From: Amycolatopsis sp. 195334CR
GTDB lineage: Bacteria; Actinomycetota; Actinomycetes; Mycobacteriales; Pseudonocardiaceae
Length of the DNA stretch: 64,000 bases
Direction of reading: 5' to 3'
Assembly (NCBI RefSeq): GCF_017309385.1
Contig: NZ_JAFJMJ010000001.1
Span: forward strand, 4,030,001-4,094,000
The notes under the pieces are model-generated. The model had not been told where the DNA came from and ran no database searches. It saw nothing but the letters and a program-made list of their open reading frames with translations. The translations under genes and the position numbers were made by a program. Positions 49,415 through 60,362 of the stretch are shown here, piece by piece. The stretch's first letter is position 1; every line of letters starts with the position of its first letter.

Positions 49415-50466
49415 ACACGCTCAAGACGACCGGCGCCAACCGGATTCTGCGCGCTCCCGGCGGCCGGGTGTCGCTGCGCGTCCCGGCCCGTGCGGTCCTC
49501 GTTTGCCTGGTGCTGGCCGTCGCCGTGGCCGCTGTCTCGGTGGTCAGCCTGACCACCGGCGACTACAAGCTTTCCGTGCCGGAAGTGGTCGCCACGCTCT
49601 TCGGCCAGGGCCCACCCGGCGCCGACTTCATCGTCACCACGCTGCGCCTGCCGCGCCTCCTCGCCGCCCTCCTGGTCGGCGCCGCACTCGCGGTAAGTGG
49701 CGCGATCTTGCAGAGCCTCTCCGGCAACGCGCTCGGCAGCCCCGACATCATCGGCTTCACCCACGGCTCCGCCACCGGCGCGCTCATCGTCATCATCACC
49801 ACCGCGGGCGGCATGCTGGAAACCGCCTTGGGCGCGCTGGTCGGCGGCATGGTCACCGCGATCGTGGTCTACCTGCTGGCGTTCAAACGAGGCATGCACG
49901 GCCTGCGCATGGTGCTCATCGGCGTCGGCGTGAGCGCGATGCTTCTGTCGGCCAACTCGTACCTGATCACCAGGGCGAGCCTGCAGGACGCCGTTTCCGC
50001 ACAAGCCTGGCAGGTCGGCGGCCTGAACGGCCGTGGCTGGGAACACGTCCAACCGGTCGCCATCGCCGTCGCCATCCTGTTGCCCATCGCCGCTTACTAC
50101 GGTCGGCGCCTCTCCATGCTGGAGATGGGCGACGACGCGGCCAAGGGCCTCGGCGTGCCCGTGGAGCAGAGCAGGCTGGTCCTGTTCGGCGTCAGCGTGA
50201 CGCTGTGCGCGGTAGCGACCGCCGCCGCCGGCCCGATCACCTTCCTCGCCCTCGCCGGACCGCAGCTCGCCCGCAAGCTGACCCGCGCTCCTGGACCGAA
50301 CCTCCTGTCGTCTGCGCTGATGGGTGCTTTCCTGCTGATCGCCAGCGACCTAGCGATCCAGCGACTGTTCCCGTCCCAGCAACTGCCAGTTGGGATCGCC
50401 ACCGGCATCCTCGGCGGTGGCTACCTCGCGTGGCTCCTCGCCGTTCGTTGGCGCGGTCGCAGTTAG
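49411..50466 (+). CDS. FecCD-family iron-siderophore permease 2
   Basis: 351 residues from the GTG at 49411, which overlaps the TGA of permease 1 (GTGA). It has multiple membrane segments and LRLPRLLAALLVGAALAVSGAILQSLSGNALGSPDIIGFTHG, then GPITFLALAGPQLARKLTRAPG as the coupling segment. It pairs with permease 1 in the ferric-siderophore importer; the substrate-binding protein is at 43695. The gene ends 8 bp from the convergent DUF11 gene. Confidence 0.92.
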   Translation: MNTLKTTGANRILRAPGGRVSLRVPARAVLVCLVLAVAVAAVSVVSLTTGDYKLSVPEVVATLFGQGPPGADFIVTTLRLPRLLAALLVGAALAVSGAILQSLSGNALGSPDIIGFTHGSATGALIVIITTAGGMLETALGALVGGMVTAIVVYLLAFKRGMHGLRMVLIGVGVSAMLLSANSYLITRASLQDAVSAQAWQVGGLNGRGWEHVQPVAIAVAILLPIAAYYGRRLSMLEMGDDAAKGLGVPVEQSRLVLFGVSVTLCAVATAAAGPITFLALAGPQLARKLTRAPGPNLLSSALMGAFLLIASDLAIQRLFPSQQLPVGIATGILGGGYLAWLLAVRWRGRS

Positions 50467-50474
50467 GCGACCTG

Positions 50475-51335
50475 CTAGCCGCAGTTCGCCAGCAGCGGAG
50501 TGAGCACCGTGCAGGTCACCGACGACTTGTCGTTCGCCGAATTGAGGTCCTCGGGCACTGCGCCGGACCGGTTCGCGGTGAAGGTGAAGGGCAGGCCAAT
50601 GGTCAGCAGGCCATAAGGCACAGAGAAGGCGGCCGTGCCCTTCGCCCCGTTCGCCAGCTCGCCGACTGTGCAAGCCACCGTGCCAGCTGACGGAGTGCAG
50701 CCAGCTCCGGCTGTCGCCTTCAACCCGGCCGGAAGGCTAGTGGTGACCGCGGTGCTCGTGGCCGGATCCGGTCCGTTGTTCGTGACACTCACGGTGAAGT
50801 CGATTCGTCCACCCAGCAGGCCCGGCCTCGGGGTGCCGGTGAGCTTGATCGCGCGGTCCGCCCTCGCGTCCACGGTCAAGGTCGGGCCGGCAACACGCTC
50901 GGTGGCGTAATTACTGCCGAAGAACTGCCCCTGCAGGGTATGTGTGAAGTCAGGCGCGTTCGCCGTGATCTTCAACGTAAAGGTCACCTGTGCGGCTTCA
51001 CCCGCCGAAAGGGCCTCGGGCAGCGTGCCCTGGTAACCGACCGGGCCATCAGGCCCGTCCACAGTGGAGCACGCGACCCCGGAGCAGCTGACCAGCGTGG
51101 TGTACGAGGTCAGATTCTGAGGCGTGCTGAACAGCCGGGCCGCCGGGTGAAGCACCGTGAACCCGTTGACGTTCGTAATCGTTTCCGTGACGGTCACCGT
51201 CTCGCCGGGGTGCGCGATGGAAGTCGACGTGGAGAGCTGGACTTCGGGAGCAACTGCTCCGGCCGTCGTTGCGCCTGCCAACGTCACGACTCCGCCAAGG
51301 AGCACGACAGCGAGCAGTCGTCGGGTTCGGCGCAT
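50475..51335 (-). CDS. Secreted DUF11 / beta-sandwich repeat protein
   Basis: 286 residues. A signal peptide (about 1-27) is followed by two immunoglobulin-like beta-sandwich segments. The second (TVSVTNNGPDPATSTAVTTSLPAGLKATAGAGCTPSAGTVACTVGELANG) is a DUF11 conserved repeat of bacterial surface proteins. The first, with two paired cysteines, is similar in style. It has no sortase or membrane anchor, so it is probably released or wall-associated. Adhesion or matrix roles are typical guesses; nothing here fixes one. A CTCGCC-AG-GGCGAG inverted repeat (51347-51360) lies just upstream of the start. Confidence 0.78.
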   Translation of the reverse strand: MRRTRRLLAVVLLGGVVTLAGATTAGAVAPEVQLSTSTSIAHPGETVTVTETITNVNGFTVLHPAARLFSTPQNLTSYTTLVSCSGVACSTVDGPDGPVGYQGTLPEALSAGEAAQVTFTLKITANAPDFTHTLQGQFFGSNYATERVAGPTLTVDARADRAIKLTGTPRPGLLGGRIDFTVSVTNNGPDPATSTAVTTSLPAGLKATAGAGCTPSAGTVACTVGELANGAKGTAAFSVPYGLLTIGLPFTFTANRSGAVPEDLNSANDKSSVTCTVLTPLLANCG

Positions 51336-51707
51336 CGTGGCACCCTCTCGCCAGGGCGAGCCCAGGGCGGGCCGCCGCTATCCATGATTCGTCCTACCGA
51401 CCGAAGCCGTTACACCATCTGCACGAGCTCCTTGCTTCCACGCGTCCGGCCAACCCGTCAGCGACTGCTTCAGACGCTCTACCAAGATCAACCGGTCGCT
51501 GCCGGCACGCGGTCGCGCCGCGTCGTGCAGTCCGGGTGACCTGGCTACGTCTCTCTGGGATCTTCATACCTGAACGACCCGATGTTGTCGATTTCCAACT
51601 ATGCGAACGGTGTATTTATTGCGATTTTCGCCGAGAACTGCTCCGTTCGACAGCCTATTTCGGCCAGGTAATCGACATCTGACCCTGTTGCTGCTTACCG
51701 TTGTTGC
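51336..51707. other. Intergenic region without a recognised gene
   Basis: 372 bp between the divergent DUF11 and DUF222 genes. Its right half (51540-51700) is noticeably lower in GC than the neighbours, with short AT-rich patches around 51610-51640 that could hold the promoter of the DUF222 gene. Apart from the small inverted repeat at 51347-51360, nothing is recognised. Confidence 0.5.
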
Positions 51708-52943
51708 GTGTCCGAGCAATCACGGAAACTTTCCGACCAAGAACTCACCGCTAGCCATGTCGATGCCGTGCGCAAGTTCGACATGGCGTACGCGGAGCTG
51801 CTTCGTGGCATCGCTGAGATGCGGGACAGGGGGCTGAAGCACGGCTTCAGCAGTTTCACGCACTTCCAGACCGAGACTGACCACGTCACCAAGGGTGAGG
51901 CTCTGGCCCGAGAACGTGCAGCCGACCTGCTGTACCGACAACGTGGTCCAGATCCGCCCGTGCTCGCAGCGGTTGGTGAGGCATTGACCAAGGGGACCAT
52001 CAACCGTGAACACGTGACTGAGATCTGCAAGGTGGTCAATGCCTTGTCGGACAAGGTTTCCGTCGAAGACCTGACGGTTCACGAGAGAACCTTGATCGAC
52101 TTGGCGCGGCAGGCGCGACCGCACGAGGTGCGCCGGGTTGGCCAGCGAATCGTGGACTATGTCGAACAGAGCAGCAAGTCGCCTGAGGACGACGATCGTG
52201 AACAAGTTCGCCCACAGTGCGCGTTGAAAATCTGGCAGGACGGAAGCGGACACTGGCAGTTGCGAGGTGCGCTCGATCGTGTCGGTGCGCAGACCCTGCA
52301 GGGGCTTCTCGGCGTGCTGGCCAAGCCGAGGCCGAAGGATCCGGCGACCGGCGCCTTCGATCCGCGCTCCACGGCAGAACGGCAAGGCGATGCTCTGGTC
52401 GAAATCTTGGAACTCGCGGCGCGAAGTGACGACCTGCCGGTGCAAGGCGGCGAGTCGGCGGTCCTGACGTTGAATATCAACCTGGACGAGATGAAGACGA
52501 ACCAGCCGGTGTTGCTCAACGAGTCGGCCTATGTCTCGATGAACACCGCTCGTCGGATCTGCTGCGGTGGTGCCTCCGTCACGCCGATGATCTTCCGCGG
52601 TGACGGGGAGGACCTGGTGCTCGGCAGGATGAGTCGCACAGCCACCAAAGCCCAGCGAAGAGCCTTGGCGGCCCGAGACCGCGGATGTACCTTCCCGGGC
52701 TGCACACGTACTCCTAAGTGGACCGAGCCACACCACGTCGTCTACTGGACGCACAGCGGTCAAACCGACCTCGACAACCTGGTCCTGCTGTGCAGTCACC
52801 ATCATCGCGTCATCCACCACACCGAGTGGCACATTCGCATGATCAACCAGCGGCCAGCCTTCTACGCACCGCGCTGGCTCGACCCCGCACAGACACCGCA
52901 GTACAACCTCGCCCACCGCATCCCCGATCGGGCCACCGCGTAG
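51708..52943 (+). CDS. DUF222 / HNH endonuclease (13E12 repeat family)
   Basis: 411 residues. The N-terminal two-thirds is the DUF222 helical region (ERAADLLYRQRGPDPPVLAAVGEALTKGTINREHVTEI). The C-terminus is an HNH nuclease: CTFPGCTRTPKWTEPHHVVYWTHSGQTDLDNLVLLCSHHHRVIHH, with zinc-binding cysteines and the catalytic His-His. These genes occur in many copies in mycobacteria and Pseudonocardiales and are thought to be mobile or repetitive, possibly intron-like nuclease genes. Codon use has more A/T at third positions than the flanking genes, consistent with separate ancestry. Start GTG at 51708. No terminal repeats were recognised around it. Confidence 0.9.
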   Translation: MSEQSRKLSDQELTASHVDAVRKFDMAYAELLRGIAEMRDRGLKHGFSSFTHFQTETDHVTKGEALARERAADLLYRQRGPDPPVLAAVGEALTKGTINREHVTEICKVVNALSDKVSVEDLTVHERTLIDLARQARPHEVRRVGQRIVDYVEQSSKSPEDDDREQVRPQCALKIWQDGSGHWQLRGALDRVGAQTLQGLLGVLAKPRPKDPATGAFDPRSTAERQGDALVEILELAARSDDLPVQGGESAVLTLNINLDEMKTNQPVLLNESAYVSMNTARRICCGGASVTPMIFRGDGEDLVLGRMSRTATKAQRRALAARDRGCTFPGCTRTPKWTEPHHVVYWTHSGQTDLDNLVLLCSHHHRVIHHTEWHIRMINQRPAFYAPRWLDPAQTPQYNLAHRIPDRATA

Positions 52944-52986
52944 ATTCTCGGGGGCATGTTGATCGGCCCGGGAAGGAGACGGCGGA

Positions 52987-53733
52987 ATGGTTTCGACGGA
53001 GAAGGTCGCGGTGGTGACCGGTGCGGGTTCCGGCCTCGGCAAGGTGGTGGCGCTCGCGCTGCTGGAGGACGGGTACCAGGTCGCACTCGCCGGACGGCGG
53101 CCGGAGCCGCTGGCCGAGACGGCGGCCGGGTTCGACGGGGCCGAGGTGATCCCCACCGACGTGGCGTCGGCGGACTCCGTGGCCGCGCTGTTCGATGCCG
53201 TCCGGAACAAGTGGGGACGGGTGGACCTGCTGTTCAACAACGCCGGGACGTCGGGGCCGGCCGGGGACGTCGACGAGATCTCGCCGGAGGACTGGGCGAG
53301 CACGGTCGGTGTCAACCTGACCGGTTCGTTCCTTTGTGCACACCACGCCGTGCGGCTGATGAAGGAGCAGCGACCGCGGGGAGGGCGGATCATCAACAAC
53401 GGCTCGATCTCCGCGCACTCGCCGCGACCGCAGCGGGCTGCTTACACGGCGACGAAGCATGCGATCACGGGTTTGACCAAGCAGATCTCGCTGGACGGGC
53501 GTGCTCATGACATCGCGTGTGGCCAGATCGACATCGGGAACGCCGCCACGGACCTTGCTGCGGCGTTCGCGGACGGGGTTCCACAGGCCAACGGAACGGT
53601 GATGGCCGAGCCGACGTTCGATCCGGCTCACGTCGCTAGTGCGGTGCTCTATATGGCGAACTTGCCGCTGAACACGAATGTGCAGTTCATGACCATCGCT
53701 GCGACGAACATGCCGTTCATTGGGCGAGGCTGA
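52987..53733 (+). CDS. Short-chain dehydrogenase/reductase
   Basis: 248 residues: TGAGSGLGK nucleotide loop, NNAG ([10 protein letters not shown]), catalytic Ser (GSISA) and YTATK (YxxxK). A classical cytoplasmic SDR; the Gly-rich loop and AGRRPEPL suggest NADP(H) preference through the Arg pair. The substrate is unknown. It follows the DUF222 gene by 43 bp, with GGAAGGAGACGG upstream of ATG 52987. The last codons take part in a 13-bp repeat that continues into the spacer. Confidence 0.88.
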   Translation: MVSTEKVAVVTGAGSGLGKVVALALLEDGYQVALAGRRPEPLAETAAGFDGAEVIPTDVASADSVAALFDAVRNKWGRVDLLFNNAGTSGPAGDVDEISPEDWASTVGVNLTGSFLCAHHAVRLMKEQRPRGGRIINNGSISAHSPRPQRAAYTATKHAITGLTKQISLDGRAHDIACGQIDIGNAATDLAAAFADGVPQANGTVMAEPTFDPAHVASAVLYMANLPLNTNVQFMTIAATNMPFIGRG

Positions 53734-53758
53734 GCGGTGCCGCCTGGGCGAGGCTGAG
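53722..53758 (+). repeat. 13-bp direct repeat across the SDR stop codon
   Basis: GGGCGAGGCTGAG occurs at 53722-53734, overlapping the SDR stop, and again at 53746-53758. It is followed by a purine-rich stretch to about 53880 with further partial GAGG-type repeats and no ORF. Confidence 0.6.
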
Positions 53759-53911
53759 GGCCAGGGCTGGGGCAGCGGGGACCAGTCGCTGGGATTAGGA
53801 GCGGGATTGCGAGGCTGCTGAGGCAGGCGGGGAAGGTAGGGAACAGGCGGAGAGGATGGGGAAGCGGAGGAGGTCCGGCGACGACGCTGGCACCGGGCCT
53901 CCTCCGCCGAC

Positions 53912-55363
53912 TCAGGCGATCGGCCGGTCGGTGGGCGCGATCGGGGTTGGGAGGATTTCCCGGCCGGTGAGCTGGGCGTCCACCGCGGCGGCGGCGGAGC
54001 GGCCTTCGGCGATTGCCCAGACGATGAGCGACTGGCCGCGGCCCATGTCGCCGGCGACGAAGACGTCGTCGAGGCTGGTGCGGAACTTCGCGTTGCGGGC
54101 GACGTTGCCGCGCTGGTCCAGATCGACGCCGAGGTTTTCCAGGAGGCCGGGGCGTTCTGGGCCGACGAAGCCCATGGCGAGCAGGACGAGTTCGGCGCAC
54201 AGTTCTCGTTCGGTGCCCTCGACGGGGACGAACTTTCCGTTCTCCGAGCGGACTTCGACGAGGCTCAGTGCGCGTACTCGGCCTGAGCCGTCGTCGACGA
54301 ACTGCTGGGTGTTGACCGAGTAGAGGCGCTCGCCGCCCTCTTCGTGGGCCGAGGAGACGCGGTAGATCATCGGGTAGGTCGGCCACGGGTGGGCGTCGGA
54401 GCGGGACTCCGGCGGGCGCGGCATGATCTCCAGCTGGGTCACCGAGAGCGCGCCCTGGCGGTGTGCGGTGCCGACGCAGTCCGCGCCGGTGTCGCCGCCG
54501 CCGATTACCACGACGTGCTTGCCGTGCGCGTTGATCGTCGGGGTGTCGAGCGTGCCGGCGGCGACGCGGTTCGCCGGGGGCAGGTACTCCATCGCCTGGT
54601 GCACGCCGTCGAGGTCGCGGCCCGGGATGGGGAGGTCCCGCCAGGCTGTCGCGCCACCGGCGAGGACCACGGCGTCGTGGTCGGCTCGCAGGTCCTCGAC
54701 CGACAGGTCCACGCCGACGTTCACGCCGGTGCGGAATTCGGTGCCTTCGGCGCGCATCTGGTCCAGGCGCCGGTCCAGGCGGTGCTTCTCCATTTTGAAC
54801 TCGGGGATGCCGTACCGGAGAAGGCCCCCGATGGCATCGGCTCGCTCGTAGACCACGACGGTGTGGCCCGCGCGGGTGAGCTGCTGCGCGGCGGCGAGGC
54901 CGGACGGCCCCGAGCCGACCACGGCCACCTTCTTCCCGGTCCGGTTCTCCGGGATCTGCGGGGTGACCCACCCTTCCTCGAAGGCGCGGTCGATGATGGA
55001 GATCTCCACCCGCTTGATGGTGACCGGGTCGTCATTGATCCCGAGCACGCAGGCCGTCTCGCACGGAGCCGGGCACAGGGTGCCGGTGAACTCCGGGAAG
55101 TTGTTGGTCGCGTGCAGCCGTTCGGCCGCCGCGCGCCAGTCCTCCTTCCACACCAGCGTGTTCCACTCCGGGATCAGGTTCCCCAGCGGACAGCCCTGGT
55201 GGCAGAACGGGATGCCGCAGTCCATACAGCGGCCCGCCTGCTTCTCCAGCTTGCTGGTCGCGAAGTCCTCGTAGACCTCCCGCCAGTCGAGCAGGCGCAG
55301 GTCCACCGGCCGCCGCTGCGGCAGTTCGCGTTCGGTGGTCAGAAAGCCCTTGGGGTCAGCCAT
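53912..55363 (-). CDS. gltD: Glutamate synthase (NADPH) small subunit
   Basis: 483 residues. The N-terminal Fe-S region ([23 protein letters not shown], and later [12 protein letters not shown]) binds the two 4Fe-4S clusters. FAD ([27 protein letters not shown]) and NADPH ([13 protein letters not shown]) Rossmann motifs follow. It passes electrons from NADPH to the large subunit for glutamate formation from glutamine and 2-oxoglutarate. ATG 55363 overlaps the gltB stop by 8 bp, giving coupled translation. Confidence 0.97.
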   Translation of the reverse strand: MADPKGFLTTERELPQRRPVDLRLLDWREVYEDFATSKLEKQAGRCMDCGIPFCHQGCPLGNLIPEWNTLVWKEDWRAAAERLHATNNFPEFTGTLCPAPCETACVLGINDDPVTIKRVEISIIDRAFEEGWVTPQIPENRTGKKVAVVGSGPSGLAAAQQLTRAGHTVVVYERADAIGGLLRYGIPEFKMEKHRLDRRLDQMRAEGTEFRTGVNVGVDLSVEDLRADHDAVVLAGGATAWRDLPIPGRDLDGVHQAMEYLPPANRVAAGTLDTPTINAHGKHVVVIGGGDTGADCVGTAHRQGALSVTQLEIMPRPPESRSDAHPWPTYPMIYRVSSAHEEGGERLYSVNTQQFVDDGSGRVRALSLVEVRSENGKFVPVEGTERELCAELVLLAMGFVGPERPGLLENLGVDLDQRGNVARNAKFRTSLDDVFVAGDMGRGQSLIVWAIAEGRSAAAAVDAQLTGREILPTPIAPTDRPIA

Positions 55364-58300
55364 GTGCGGCCTCCATGATCGCCTCGTTCACGTCGCGGCC
55401 TTCGCGTTCGGCGGCGGCCTGCGCGAGCAGCACTCGCTTGTAGTCCTTCGGCATCACCTTGCCGAACCTGGTCACCGCGGCGTCCCAGTCGGCCAGCAGC
55501 TCGCGGGCGATGGCCGACTCGGTCTCGTCGTAGTGCCGTTCGACCGCGTCGCGGAGCAGTTCGGTGTCCTCGTCGTCGAGGGGCTCGAGCTCCACCATCT
55601 CGGTGTTGAGCCGCTTCGTGTCCACGTCGAGCAGGTAGGCGATGCCCCCGGACATGCCGGCCGCGAAGTTGCGCCCGACCGTGCCCAGCACGACCACCCG
55701 GCCGCCCGTCATGTACTCGCACCCGTGGTCGCCGACGCCTTCCACGACGGCCAGCGCACCGGAGTTCCGCACGCAGAACCGCTCCCCGACCCGGCCGCGG
55801 ATGAAGATCTCCCCGCTGGTCGCGCCGTAGCCGATCACGTTGCCGGCGATGATGTGGTCCTCGGCGGCGTACTGCGCCTCGCGCGGCGGGCGGACCACGA
55901 TCCGCCCACCGGACAGGCCCTTCGCCACGTAGTCGTTGCCGTCGCCGATCAGGCGCAGCGTGATGCCCTTCGGCACGAAGGCGCCGAACGACTGGCCCGC
56001 GGTGCCGGTGAAGGTCACGTCGATCGTGCCGTCCGGCAGGCCCTCACCGCCCCAGCGCTTGGTCAGCTCCGAACCCAGCATGGTGCCCACGGTCCGGTTC
56101 ACGTTGCGCACCGGCAGCTCCAGCCGCACCTTGTCACCCGACGAAAGGGCGCCCTCGGCCAGCTGGATCAGCGTGTTGTCGAGCGCCTTGTCCAGCCCGT
56201 GGTCCTGCGCCACGACCTGGTGCCGGGACGCACGCGGCTCCAGCTCCGGCACGTGGAAGATCGGCGACAGGTCCAGCCCCGAGGCCTTCCAGTGCTCCAC
56301 CGCCTTGCGGGTGTCGAGCAGCTCGGCGTGCCCGACCGCCTCGGCGATCGACCGGAACCCCAGCTGCGACAGGTACTCCCGCACCTCCTGCGCGATGAAC
56401 TCGAAGAAGTTCACCACGTACTCCGCCTTGCCGCTGAACTTCTCGCGCAGCACCGGGTTCTGCGTGGCCACCCCGACCGGGCAGGTGTCCAGGTGGCACA
56501 CCCGCATCATGATGCAGCCGGAGACCACCAGCGGCGCGGTCGCGAAGCCGAACTCCTCCGCACCCAGCAGCGCGGCGATGATCACGTCCCGGCCGGTCTT
56601 GAGCTGACCGTCGGTCTGCACCACGATCCGGTCCCGCAGCCGGTTCGCCAGCAGCGTCTGCTGCGTTTCGGCGAGCCCCAGCTCCCACGGGCCACCCGCG
56701 TGCTTGATCGACGACAGCGGCGAAGCACCGGTACCGCCGTCGTGCCCGGAGATGAGCACCACGTCGGCGTGCGCCTTGGACACCCCGGCCGCCACCGTGC
56801 CGACGCCCACCTCGGACACCAGCTTCACGTGGATGCGGGCGTTCGGGTTGGCGTTCTTCAGGTCGTGGATCAGTTGCGCCAGATCCTCGATGGAGTAGAT
56901 GTCGTGGTGCGGCGGCGGCGAGATCAGGCCGACCCCCGGCGTGGAGAACCGCGTCTTCGCGATCCACGGGTACACCTTCGCGCCGGGCAGCTGCCCGCCC
57001 TCGCCGGGCTTCGCGCCCTGCGCCATCTTGATCTGGATGTCGTCGGCGTTGACCAGGTACTCGCTCGTCACGCCGAACCGGCCGCTCGCGACCTGCTTGA
57101 CCGCCGAGCGGCGCTCCGGGTCGTACAACCGGTCGGCGTCCTCGCCGCCTTCACCGGTGTTGGACTTGCCGCCCAGCCGGTTCATCGCGATCGCCAGCGT
57201 CTGGTGCATCTCCTTCGAGATCGAGCCGTAGGAGATGGCGCCGGTGGCGAACCGCTTGACGATCTCGGACACCGGCTCGACCTCTTCGATCGGGACCGGC
57301 GCCCGCGTGCCCTCCTTGAAACCGAAGAGCCCGCGCAGCGTCAGCAGCCGCTCCGCCTGGTCGTCGACCTGCTTGGTGTACTCCTTGAAGATCTCGTACT
57401 TGCCGGACCTGGTGGAGTGCTGCAGCTTGAACACCGTCTGCGGGTTGAACAGGTGCGGTTCACCCTCGCGGCGCCACTGGTAGTCGGCGCCGGTCTCCAG
57501 CTCGCGGTGGCTCGGGCGCACCCCGTCGACCGGGAACGCCCGCCGGTGCCGCAGCGCGACCTCCTGCGCGATGGTCTCGAACCCGATGCCGCCGAGCCGC
57601 GAGGTGGTGCCGGTGAAGCAGGTGCTGATGACCTCCTCACCCAGTCCGATCGCCTCGAAGATCTGCGCGCCGGTGTAGGAGGCCACGGTGGACACACCCA
57701 TCTTCGACATCGTCTTGCGCACGCCCTTGCCCAGCGCCTTGATCAGGTTCCGGGTGGCCTGCTTCGCGTCGACGCCGTCGATTTTCCCGGCCGAGGCGAG
57801 CTCCTCCACCGTCGCCATCGCGAGGTACGGGTTGACCGCGGCCGCGCCGTAGCCGATGAGCAGCGCGATGTGGTGCACCTCGCGGGCGTCCCCGGCCTCG
57901 ACGAGCAGGCCGACCTGCGTCCTGGTCTTCTCGCGGACCAGGTGGTGGTGCACCGCGCCGGTGAGCAGCAGCGACGGGATCGGCGCGTGCTTCTCGTCGA
58001 CGCCGCGGTCGGACAGCACGATCAGCCGGGCGCCGTCGGCGATCGCCTGCGACACCTCCGCCCTGATCTCGTCCAGCCGCCGGGTGAGCGCCTCGGCGCC
58101 ACCGTCCACTTCGTACTTGCCGAACACGGTGACCGCGCTGAACTCCGGCAGGTCGCCGTCGTCGTTGATGTGCACCAGCTTGGCGAGCTCGTCGTTGTCG
58201 AGCACCGGGAACGGCAGCACGATGCGACGGCACGACCCGGCGTCGGCGGTGAGCAGGTTCGGCTCGGCGCCGAGCTGCGCACCGAGCGCGGTGACCAGCT

Positions 58301-59891
58301 CCTCGCGGATCGCGTCCAGCGGCGGGTTGGTCACCTGGGCGAACAGCTGGGTGAAGTAGTCGAACAGCTGCCGCGAACCGCTGGACAGCGGGGCGAGCGG
58401 CGAGTCGTTCCCCATCGAGCCGATCGGCTCCGCGCCGGTGCGGGCCATCGGCTCGAGCAGGACGTCGAGCTCCTCTTCGGAGTAACCGAACGCCTGCTGC
58501 CGCCGGACCAGCGCGGCGTGCGGGGGTACCTCGCGCTCCCGCTCCGGCAGGTCCTCCAGCTGGAGCAGGCCCTGCTCGACCCACTCCTGGTACGGGTGCT
58601 CGGCGGCGAGCCCGCCCTTGATCTCGTCGTCCTCGACGATGCGGCCTTCGACGGTGTCCACCAGGAACATCCGGCCCGGCTCCAGCCGTCCCTTCCGGAC
58701 GATCGACGCCTGGTCGATGTCCAGCACGCCGACCTCACTGGCCAGCACGACCAGGCCGTCCTCGGTGACCCAGTAGCGCGCGGGCCGCAGGCCGTTGCGG
58801 TCGAGCACGGCGCCGATCTGGGTGCCGTCGGTGAAGGCGACCAGCGCCGGCCCGTCCCACGGCTCCATCAGCGTGGAGTGGAACTCGTAGAACGCCCGGC
58901 GGGCCGGGTCCATCTCCTCGTGGTTCTCCCAGGCTTCCGGGATCATCATCAGCACCGCGTGCGGCAGCGGCCGCCCGCCGAGGTGGAGCAGCTCCAGCAC
59001 CTCGTCGAAGGAGGCGGAGTCGCTGGCACCACGGGTGATCACCGGGTAGAGCCGCTCCAGGTCGCCGGGGATCAGCTCGCTGGCGAGCATCGACTCCCTG
59101 GCGTCCATCCAGTTGCGGTTGCCGCGCAACGTGTTGATCTCGCCGTTGTGCGCGACGTACCGGTAGGGGTGCGCCAGCGGCCACGACGGGAAGGTGTTGG
59201 TGGAGAAGCGGGAGTGCACCAGTCCGATGGCACTGGTAACGCGCTCGTCGGTGAGGTCGGGGAAGAAGCTCTCCACCTGCGCCTCGGTGAGCATTCCCTT
59301 GTAGACGATGGTTCGGGCCGACAGGCTCGGGAAGTAGACCTCGTCCTCGGCCAGTTCGTGTTCGGCGCGCTTGCGCACGCAGAACGCGGCGCGCTCCATG
59401 GCGAGCCCGGTCTGCTCGGGGGAGCGCGGGCCGAGGAAGAGCTGGCTGAAGTGCGGCATGGTGGCGGCCGCGGTCGGTCCGGTGTGCTCGGTGCGGACCG
59501 GGAGTTCGCGCCAGCCGAGCACCTGGGTGCCCTCTTCGGCGGCGATCCGTTCGATCGCGCTCATCGCGCGGCCGCGGGCCGTTTCGTCGACCGGCAGGAA
59601 CGCGGTGCCGACGGCGTATTCGCCCGGCTCGGGCAGGTCGAAGTCGGTGACCGCGCGGAAGAACTCGTCCGGGACCTGGATCAGCAGGCCCGCGCCGTCA
59701 CCGGTTTCCGGTTCGGCGCCGCGGGCGCCGCGGTGTTCGAGGTTCCGCAGTGCGACCAGTGCCTTGCGAACGATCTGGTGGTCTCGTCTCCCGGTGAGAT
59801 CCGCGACAAAGGCGACCCCGCAGGCGTCGTGCTCGTACTGCGGGTCGTACAGGCCGGCTGGCCTGCGCTGGTGCTGATCATGGCGGGTCAC
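55356..59891 (-). CDS. gltB: Glutamate synthase (NADPH) large subunit
   Basis: 1511 residues from the GTG at 59891. The N-terminal nucleophile amidotransferase begins at Cys24 ([12 protein letters not shown]) after a short propeptide, as in other GltB. The FMN-binding synthase domain, the Fe-S segment ([21 protein letters not shown]) and the C-terminal beta-helix domain (GGRIVVRPP ... [35 protein letters not shown]) follow. The Shine-Dalgarno GAGGAGG lies 9 bp upstream of the GTG; an ATG 14 codons further up is in frame. It works with gltD in nitrogen assimilation. No GlnR site was confidently found in the long upstream spacer. Confidence 0.97.
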   Translation of the reverse strand: MTRHDQHQRRPAGLYDPQYEHDACGVAFVADLTGRRDHQIVRKALVALRNLEHRGARGAEPETGDGAGLLIQVPDEFFRAVTDFDLPEPGEYAVGTAFLPVDETARGRAMSAIERIAAEEGTQVLGWRELPVRTEHTGPTAAATMPHFSQLFLGPRSPEQTGLAMERAAFCVRKRAEHELAEDEVYFPSLSARTIVYKGMLTEAQVESFFPDLTDERVTSAIGLVHSRFSTNTFPSWPLAHPYRYVAHNGEINTLRGNRNWMDARESMLASELIPGDLERLYPVITRGASDSASFDEVLELLHLGGRPLPHAVLMMIPEAWENHEEMDPARRAFYEFHSTLMEPWDGPALVAFTDGTQIGAVLDRNGLRPARYWVTEDGLVVLASEVGVLDIDQASIVRKGRLEPGRMFLVDTVEGRIVEDDEIKGGLAAEHPYQEWVEQGLLQLEDLPEREREVPPHAALVRRQQAFGYSEEELDVLLEPMARTGAEPIGSMGNDSPLAPLSSGSRQLFDYFTQLFAQVTNPPLDAIREELVTALGAQLGAEPNLLTADAGSCRRIVLPFPVLDNDELAKLVHINDDGDLPEFSAVTVFGKYEVDGGAEALTRRLDEIRAEVSQAIADGARLIVLSDRGVDEKHAPIPSLLLTGAVHHHLVREKTRTQVGLLVEAGDAREVHHIALLIGYGAAAVNPYLAMATVEELASAGKIDGVDAKQATRNLIKALGKGVRKTMSKMGVSTVASYTGAQIFEAIGLGEEVISTCFTGTTSRLGGIGFETIAQEVALRHRRAFPVDGVRPSHRELETGADYQWRREGEPHLFNPQTVFKLQHSTRSGKYEIFKEYTKQVDDQAERLLTLRGLFGFKEGTRAPVPIEEVEPVSEIVKRFATGAISYGSISKEMHQTLAIAMNRLGGKSNTGEGGEDADRLYDPERRSAVKQVASGRFGVTSEYLVNADDIQIKMAQGAKPGEGGQLPGAKVYPWIAKTRFSTPGVGLISPPPHHDIYSIEDLAQLIHDLKNANPNARIHVKLVSEVGVGTVAAGVSKAHADVVLISGHDGGTGASPLSSIKHAGGPWELGLAETQQTLLANRLRDRIVVQTDGQLKTGRDVIIAALLGAEEFGFATAPLVVSGCIMMRVCHLDTCPVGVATQNPVLREKFSGKAEYVVNFFEFIAQEVREYLSQLGFRSIAEAVGHAELLDTRKAVEHWKASGLDLSPIFHVPELEPRASRHQVVAQDHGLDKALDNTLIQLAEGALSSGDKVRLELPVRNVNRTVGTMLGSELTKRWGGEGLPDGTIDVTFTGTAGQSFGAFVPKGITLRLIGDGNDYVAKGLSGGRIVVRPPREAQYAAEDHIIAGNVIGYGATSGEIFIRGRVGERFCVRNSGALAVVEGVGDHGCEYMTGGRVVVLGTVGRNFAAGMSGGIAYLLDVDTKRLNTEMVELEPLDDEDTELLRDAVERHYDETESAIARELLADWDAAVTRFGKVMPKDYKRVLLAQAAAEREGRDVNEAIMEAAHG

Positions 59892-60362
59892 GGCTGGCCG
59901 CCTCCTCGGGCGTAGGCAGTACCGGGCTGTCACCCGATCGGGCCGGTCTGGCGGACTCGGCTAACGGGCGGACCCCGGACTGCGATGGTCAGTCGAGAGC
60001 GAAGACGCGTAAGCCCGGAAAAATCCTGGGCACGCTGATCGACGGGACCACACGGCACTGGGTGGCCTGTGCACGGCACTGTGCACGTCGTCGGTGTGCG
60101 CTGGGCACACGTGGGTAAGCGCGGCGGCCGAGATCCGCGTGGTGGTGGTCTGCTCGGCGTGCGCTACCTACTCCCGGGTTCGCCGGGTCTTATGACAGTA
60201 GTGTGAAATTTCCATTATCGGGACACGTCGCGGTCACGGCGTGGGAAATGCCACGCGACGGTTGACGGCCCGGTTAAGCCCGCGTTAACCGCGCCCTGGA
60301 CCGTGGACAGGGCGCTGACCTGCGCAAATGCCACTTGCGGCGGCAACTTGATCGTTCCGGCG
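59892..60362. other. Intergenic region upstream of gltB with several inverted repeats
   Basis: 471 bp with no credible ORF. It holds GTGCAC-ggcact-GTGCAC (60069-60086), a small hairpin GCGTGG-gaaatg-CCACGC (60239-60256) and a perfect 7-bp-arm dyad at 60271-60291. CACGGCACTG is repeated at 60051 and 60072. It probably contains the gltBD promoter and leader. Confidence 0.5.
60271..60291. promoter_or_regulatory. Candidate operator: perfect inverted repeat
   Basis: CGGTTAA-gcccgcg-TTAACCG has 7-bp arms and a 7-bp spacer, 380 bp upstream of gltB and 72 bp downstream of the small protein gene. The AT-containing dyad stands out in a GC-rich context, which suits a repressor site. The regulator is unknown. 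Confidence 0.4.

Noticed and set aside
55335..59915. 1526-residue open frame on the plus strand
   Set aside because: It is antisense to gltB over its whole length, is rich in Arg/Val/Gly/Asp with no domain, and follows the opposite-strand codon pattern expected from high third-position GC. gltB itself is unmistakable.
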